Positions 6,701 to 9,223 of a DNA stretch of 9,223 nucleotides are shown here, in pieces. How positions within the stretch are numbered: the stretch's first letter is position 1; each line of letters starts with the position of its first letter. The stretch comes from Acidimicrobiia bacterium. GTDB lineage: Bacteria > Actinomycetota > Acidimicrobiia > Acidimicrobiales > Ilumatobacteraceae. The stretch spans positions 1 to 9,223 of the forward strand of contig JACDGA010000051.1 in the NCBI GenBank assembly GCA_013815505.1, given 5' to 3'. The translations under genes were made by a program, and so were the position numbers. The notes beneath the pieces are model-generated. The model saw only the letters and a list, made by a program, of their open reading frames with translations, was not told where the DNA came from and did not search any database.

Positions 6701-7122
6701 TAGCCGGCGACAGTCGACGGACGCAGGGAGCCCTCGGCGAGGGTGCTGACGCGACGGGCGGTGGGGAGGCGGTCGCGTCGCAGCGCCCACAGCGCATCGC
6801 GCAAGCGGATCAACGACGCCGCCTCGGCGTCGAACGCTTCGTCGTCGGGCCCCTTCTCCTCGAGGCCACGATCGAGCTCCTCCACGAAGGCGTCGAGCTG
6901 GTCGAGTCTCGCCGTCAGCGCGCTGGCGAGATCACGGTCGCCACAGAGCGCCAACACGCCGGGAACGCCGCGCAGCAGCCGGTCGACCTCGAATGCCCGG
7001 TCGGCAACCGCGGCGACGTCGGGACGGGCGTCGAGAGCACGCTCGAGTCCCCCGACGAGCTCACCGGAGGCGGGGATCGAGCGCGTGCTCGGACGGCTCA
7101 GGATGCCGATGATGCCGCACAT
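3742..7122 (-). CDS. glmS: Oversized glutamine--fructose-6-phosphate aminotransferase (GlmS-like; GATase plus two SIS domains plus extensions)
   Basis: Expected to make glucosamine-6-phosphate from fructose-6-phosphate and glutamine. It has 1126 residues against about 610 for ordinary GlmS. Glutaminase half: MCGIIGI with Cys2, then an insertion (about 9-146), then LEVRGRDSAG (154-163), HTRWAS (250-255), NAHPV (263-267), NGDVDNH (297-303) and TTDAKVI (318-324). The linker FLLKEITESPESLRKTLRG (461-479) is canonical. SIS1: GQGT (517-520), SQSGTTTDT (568-576), SVASTKAF (620-627). SIS2 keeps the isomerase residues: Glu705, Lys709, Glu712 and His728 match E. coli Glu481, Lys485, Glu488 and His504 with identical spacing. 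The AKSVTV tail that carries the Schiff-base lysine appears as AKTVTV at 930-935 (Lys931), about 100 residues late. About 190 unrecognised residues follow. It starts 9 bases after glmM and overlaps acpS by 4. Its place beside glmM supports true GlmS function; another sugar substrate is possible. Confidence 0.88.
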   Translation of the reverse strand: MCGIIGILSRPSTRSIPASGELVGGLERALDARPDVAAVADRAFEVDRLLRGVPGVLALCGDRDLASALTARLDQLDAFVEELDRGLEEKGPDDEAFDAEAASLIRLRDALWALRRDRLPTARRVSTLAEGSLRPSTVAGYLAVQQSLSALDRLEVRGRDSAGVHLFVWGHDIDAGDRDLLAAVAERDDALFQSQSVRLVDGCLSFVYKAAAEIGELGDNTAALRAAIQGDDLLRRALQSEQAAVAILGHTRWASVGAISEPNAHPVNSDEVDAGTGGRSTGSDTDDAPYVVAALNGDVDNHVDLRAEHALRFAVPITTDAKVIPALVARQMRTVDPATAFRRAVAGFHGSIAIGAATASSPNELMLALHGSGQGLYIGLAEDRYVVASEPYGLVEETADYVRLDGEHGGEVVVLDGTLAGSHDGIARSTFDGEVNPVTPDDVVTAEITTRDIDRGSSPHFLLKEITESPESLRKTLRGKIVDHDGQLHSRVGERTLPSAIADRLATGAIRRIRVIGQGTAAVAGQSMAALLDELTDGELDVDAVTATELSGFSLRLDMSDTLAVAVSQSGTTTDTNRTVDLLRARGAAVIAIVNRRGSDLTEKADGVLYTSDGRDVEMSVASTKAFYSQVAAGALLACAISEAAGTGSDERRHRLLSSLRDLPAAMRTVLSNRPRVAEAAQRFAPTKRYWAVVGNGPNKVAAEEVRIKLSELCYKSIACDVTEDKKHIDLSSEPLILVCAAGLSGGTAADVVKEVAIFRAHKAVPIVIVNEGEQRFDAAATITVPVVDPALGFVLSAMVGHLFGYEAALAIDESARPLHSAREIVERAAAEGSSGEAVLGRVSARIRPMVDQFFAGIRSGRFDGHLEASSAVRLASLMHTMLDDSPLETYSSVSGKVATPGNLLDDLMSSLTQAIEELTRPVDAIKHQAKTVTVGISRSDEGVLDRPLVQAAFQAGAGRDVLTYRCIKVLADLDAAVAEVKGFTRYRVTGNSIEVVDRGGLARNLRSRVDTNAALKGTKRSVANGRELVVARGRRDGRTVILVPETKGSECTGITLLHVRFHDRLPATTMRTVMAGYDRRYDRLVDFVTETEGEFDDCRLADVSVEDLLIEPIAGLADTWVSPSG

Positions 7123-7131
7123 GCGTGCAGG

Positions 7132-8511
7132 CTACTGGTCGGTCGGGGCAGGCTCGTCGAGACGAGATCGGTCGTCGATCGCGGCCACGAGGCGTGCTGC
7201 GGCGCGTTCGGCGTCCTGCTCGGTCGGTGCCTCGACCATCACTCTCACCAGAGGCTCCGTGCCGCTCGGGCGCACGAGCACACGGCCGTGGTCGCCGAGC
7301 TCGGCCTCGACGGCGGCGATGTCGTCGGCCAGTACGGCCGTCCAGTCGCGACGCGGCGCACCCGGCGATGCGTCGTCGGTCGGCGGGGTCGCCACGTTGA
7401 CCAGAACCTGCGGGAGCGACGTCATCGCCTCGGCCGCGAGCTCGCTCAACGAGCGTCCGGATCGTGCGACGATGTCGGCCAGCACGAGTCCGGTGAGGAT
7501 GCCGTCGCCCGTGGTGGAACGGTCGCGGAAGATGACGTGACCGCTCTGCTCGCCGCCGAGCGAGAGGGACTCCCGCTCGAGCGCCTCCAGCACGTAGCGG
7601 TCACCGACCGCCGTCTCGACGACGCGGATGCCGGCGGCCTCCATGGCGAGGCGGAAGCCGAGGTTCGTCATCACCGTGACGACGACCGTGTCGGCGCGCA
7701 GCGCGCCTCGATCACGCAGATCGGTTGCGCAGATGGCGAGGATGTGGTCGCCGTCGACCACGGCGCCGTCGGCATCGACAGCGATGCAGCGATCGCCGTC
7801 ACCGTCGAGCGCAACACCGATGTCCGCCCCCTCGGCGCGCACGGCCGCGGCGAGCGACTCGGGTTGCGTCGCGCCGCACCCGGCGTTGATGTTGGCCCCG
7901 TCGGGATCGACGTGCACGGCGATCACGGACGCACCCGCGGCGGTGAAGATCTCGGGCGCGATTCGATGACCCGCGCCGTTCGCCGCATCGAGGGCGACGG
8001 TGAGGCCCGACAGCGACCGTCCATCGAGCGCCGCGAGGACGTGGCTGCGATAGTCGTCGAGTCGCTCACCGCCGTCGTCGGCGACCCGGATCGTGCCGAC
8101 CGCTTCGGGGGCGGCGACACCGAACCCCTCGTCGTGCAGCGACGCCTCGATGCGGGTCTGGACGTCGTCGGAGAGCTTGTGCCCGCCGGGCGCGAAGAGC
8201 TTGACGCCGTTGTCGGTGAACACGTTGTGCGACGCCGACACGACGGCGCCGAGCGTGGCGTCATCACGACTCGCCTCGAACGCGACGACGGGCGTCGGCA
8301 CGACACCGACGAGCGTCACGTCGACGCCGGCGCTGGCGAGCCCGGCTGCGAGCGCGTGCTCGAACATCGGGGTGGAGCGGCGCGTGTCGCCGCCGATGAC
8401 GGCGCGTCGGACGCCGAGCACGCGAGCCGCGGTGCGCCCGAGAGCGAGCGCGTAGGACGGGGCGAGCTCGGTGTTGGCGACGCCGCGGACGCCGTCGGTG
8501 CCGAACCTCAC
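7132..8511 (-). CDS. glmM: Phosphoglucosamine mutase
   Basis: Interconverts glucosamine-6-phosphate and glucosamine-1-phosphate, the step after GlmS on the way to UDP-GlcNAc. The 459 residues match the family's usual 445-460. Alpha-D-phosphohexomutase elements appear in order: N-terminal RFGTDGVRG (2-10), the phosphoserine loop SASHN (92-96, active Ser94), metal-binding DGDGDR (236-241), sugar-binding GEQSGH (320-325) and phosphate-binding RPSGTEPLVRV (414-424). The residue after SASHN is Val where GlmM proteins nearly always have Pro. Start: GTG at 8511, directly giving the conserved FGTDGVRG, 7 bases after the rpsI stop. There is no room for its own promoter, so it is cotranscribed with the ribosomal genes. 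Confidence 0.96.
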   Translation of the reverse strand: MRFGTDGVRGVANTELAPSYALALGRTAARVLGVRRAVIGGDTRRSTPMFEHALAAGLASAGVDVTLVGVVPTPVVAFEASRDDATLGAVVSASHNVFTDNGVKLFAPGGHKLSDDVQTRIEASLHDEGFGVAAPEAVGTIRVADDGGERLDDYRSHVLAALDGRSLSGLTVALDAANGAGHRIAPEIFTAAGASVIAVHVDPDGANINAGCGATQPESLAAAVRAEGADIGVALDGDGDRCIAVDADGAVVDGDHILAICATDLRDRGALRADTVVVTVMTNLGFRLAMEAAGIRVVETAVGDRYVLEALERESLSLGGEQSGHVIFRDRSTTGDGILTGLVLADIVARSGRSLSELAAEAMTSLPQVLVNVATPPTDDASPGAPRRDWTAVLADDIAAVEAELGDHGRVLVRPSGTEPLVRVMVEAPTEQDAERAAARLVAAIDDRSRLDEPAPTDQ

Positions 8512-8518
8512 GGCCCGG

Positions 8519-8911
8519 TCAGCGCTTGGTGTACTGCGGCGCCTTGCGGGCCTTCTTCAGGCCGTACTTCTTCGATTCCTTGCGACGCGAGTCACGGCTG
8601 AGCAGCCCTGCCCGCTTGAGCGCTGCGCGGCGGTCAGGATCGAGCTCGACGAGCGAGCGGGCGATCGCCATGCGCAACGCGCCGGCCTGACCGCTCGCGC
8701 CGCCACCGATGATCGCGGCGTCGATGTCGTAGGCCTCGGTGACCTCGCTCACGCGCAGCGGTTCGGACACGACCATGCGCTGCGTCGCCGTCGGGAAGTA
8801 GTCATCGAAGGCACGTCCGTTGACGGTGACGACGCCGGTACCCGGGCGCAGTCGAGCGCGAGCGATCGCTTCTTTGCGGCGGCCGGTGGTCTGCGTGAGC
8901 GGGGTGGTCAT
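8519..8911 (-). CDS. rpsI: 30S ribosomal protein S9
   Basis: Small-subunit protein whose basic C-terminal tail reaches the P-site tRNA. It has 130 residues, complete. N-terminal TGRRKEAIARARL and GTGVVTVNGR (24-33), central GGGASGQAGALRMAIAR, and the conserved tail SRRKESKKYGLKKARKAPQY ending in Lys-Arg are all diagnostic. The ATG at 8911 is preceded by a good ribosome binding site and lies 10 bases after rplM, the usual rplM-rpsI pair. Confidence 0.98.
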   Translation of the reverse strand: MTTPLTQTTGRRKEAIARARLRPGTGVVTVNGRAFDDYFPTATQRMVVSEPLRVSEVTEAYDIDAAIIGGGASGQAGALRMAIARSLVELDPDRRAALKRAGLLSRDSRRKESKKYGLKKARKAPQYTKR

Positions 8912-8915
8912 GTCG

Positions 8916-8920
8916 TCTCC
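8916..8920 (-). promoter_or_regulatory. Shine-Dalgarno of rpsI
   Basis: GGAGA on the minus strand, 4 bases before the ATG at 8911, inside the 10-base gap between rplM and rpsI. It is the clearest ribosome binding site in the window and supports the rpsI start. Confidence 0.75.
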
Positions 8921-8921
8921 G

Positions 8922-9223
8922 TCAGATCTCGAGCGTGAGCGGGTTCTGGGCCAGGTGCGGGTGCTGGGGACCCTCGTAGACCTTCAGCTTCGTGAGCATC
9001 TGGCGTCCGAGCGGACCCTTCGGCAGCATTCCCTTCACGCTGTTGCGCACCGCGTCGGCGGGCTTGGTCGCCAGCAGCTCGGCGTACGACTTCGACTTCA
9101 GGCCGCCGGGGTAGCCGCTGTGGCGGTACACACGCTCACGATCGGCCTTGCCCGCGGTGAGCACGACCTTGCTGGCGTTGACGATGATGACGTGGTCGCC
9201 CGTGTCGATGTGCGGTGCGAACG
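8922..9223 (-). CDS. rplM: 50S ribosomal protein L13, 5' end beyond the right edge
   Basis: Early-assembly large-subunit protein that binds 23S rRNA. The frame runs to the right edge, giving 99 C-terminal residues; about 45 N-terminal residues of the usual 142-147 are outside. Recognisable are FAPHIDTGDHVIIVNASKV at the edge, YRHSGYPGGLKS, the AVRNSVKGMLPKGPLGRQML block and the end VYEGPQHPHLAQNP. An internal GTG (9162-9164) is not the start, since conserved L13 sequence continues upstream. First gene of the visible operon; its promoter must lie further right. Confidence 0.97.
   Translation of the reverse strand, partial: FAPHIDTGDHVIIVNASKVVLTAGKADRERVYRHSGYPGGLKSKSYAELLATKPADAVRNSVKGMLPKGPLGRQMLTKLKVYEGPQHPHLAQNPLTLEI

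Noticed and set aside
6153..6797. Other-frame minus ORF within glmS, and similar short ORFs throughout
   Set aside because: Low-complexity Arg/Ser/Pro/Thr translations typical of out-of-frame reading of high-GC genes.
4798..8601. Very long plus-strand open frame (about 1267 codons) opposite glmS, glmM and rpsI
   Set aside because: It is the antisense of three well-recognised genes. Strong third-position GC bias keeps such frames open, and the translation is Arg/Asp/Val-rich with no recognisable domains.
1..9223. Defence system, CRISPR array, phage or transposon
   Set aside because: No regular spaced repeats, transposase, integrase, terminal inverted repeats or target-site duplications were seen, and all genes have ordinary metabolic or transport assignments.

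Overview
The window is GC-rich chromosomal DNA of an actinobacterium. Gene content and order fit the deep-branching Acidimicrobiia best, but that placement is an inference. Nearly every base is coding, and there is no gene-free stretch over 300 bases. No tRNA, rRNA, CRISPR array, insertion sequence or origin was seen.

Right and central part (about 3380-9223, minus strand): a tightly packed housekeeping operon, read right to left. It runs rplM (L13, cut by the right edge), rpsI (S9), glmM, a very large glmS-like gene, and acpS. Gaps are 7-10 bases, or a 4-base GTGA overlap between glmS and acpS. GlmS makes glucosamine-6-phosphate and GlmM converts it to glucosamine-1-phosphate, the first dedicated steps towards UDP-GlcNAc and peptidoglycan. 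AcpS activates acyl carrier protein for lipid synthesis. The GlmS-like protein has 1126 residues instead of about 610. It keeps the catalytic residues of both halves but carries an N-terminal insertion, an insertion before the catalytic C-tail, and an extra C-terminal region of about 190 residues.

Left part: at 1-1017 (minus) lies the 5' three quarters of a bifunctional NAD(P)HX repair gene (nnr), starting at GTG and running off the left edge. In many actinobacteria acpS and nnr lie close together in this same ribosomal-protein/glmM/glmS/acpS neighbourhood. Here 2.4 kb separates them (about 1018-3379).

The intervening block holds, from right to left, an MpaB-family (DUF2236) oxygenase on the minus strand, a strong composite inverted repeat that is probably a two-way terminator, an intact iron-siderophore-type ABC ATPase on the plus strand, the C-terminal part of a HugZ-like haem-utilisation gene (with a DUF2470 domain) coupled to it, and the C-terminal part of a siderophore-interacting flavoprotein on the minus strand. 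The last two are both truncated inside their coding regions and meet head to head at about 1238. That looks like the scar of one deletion that removed both 5' ends and the promoter region between them. The surviving ATPase therefore has no visible permease or binding protein.
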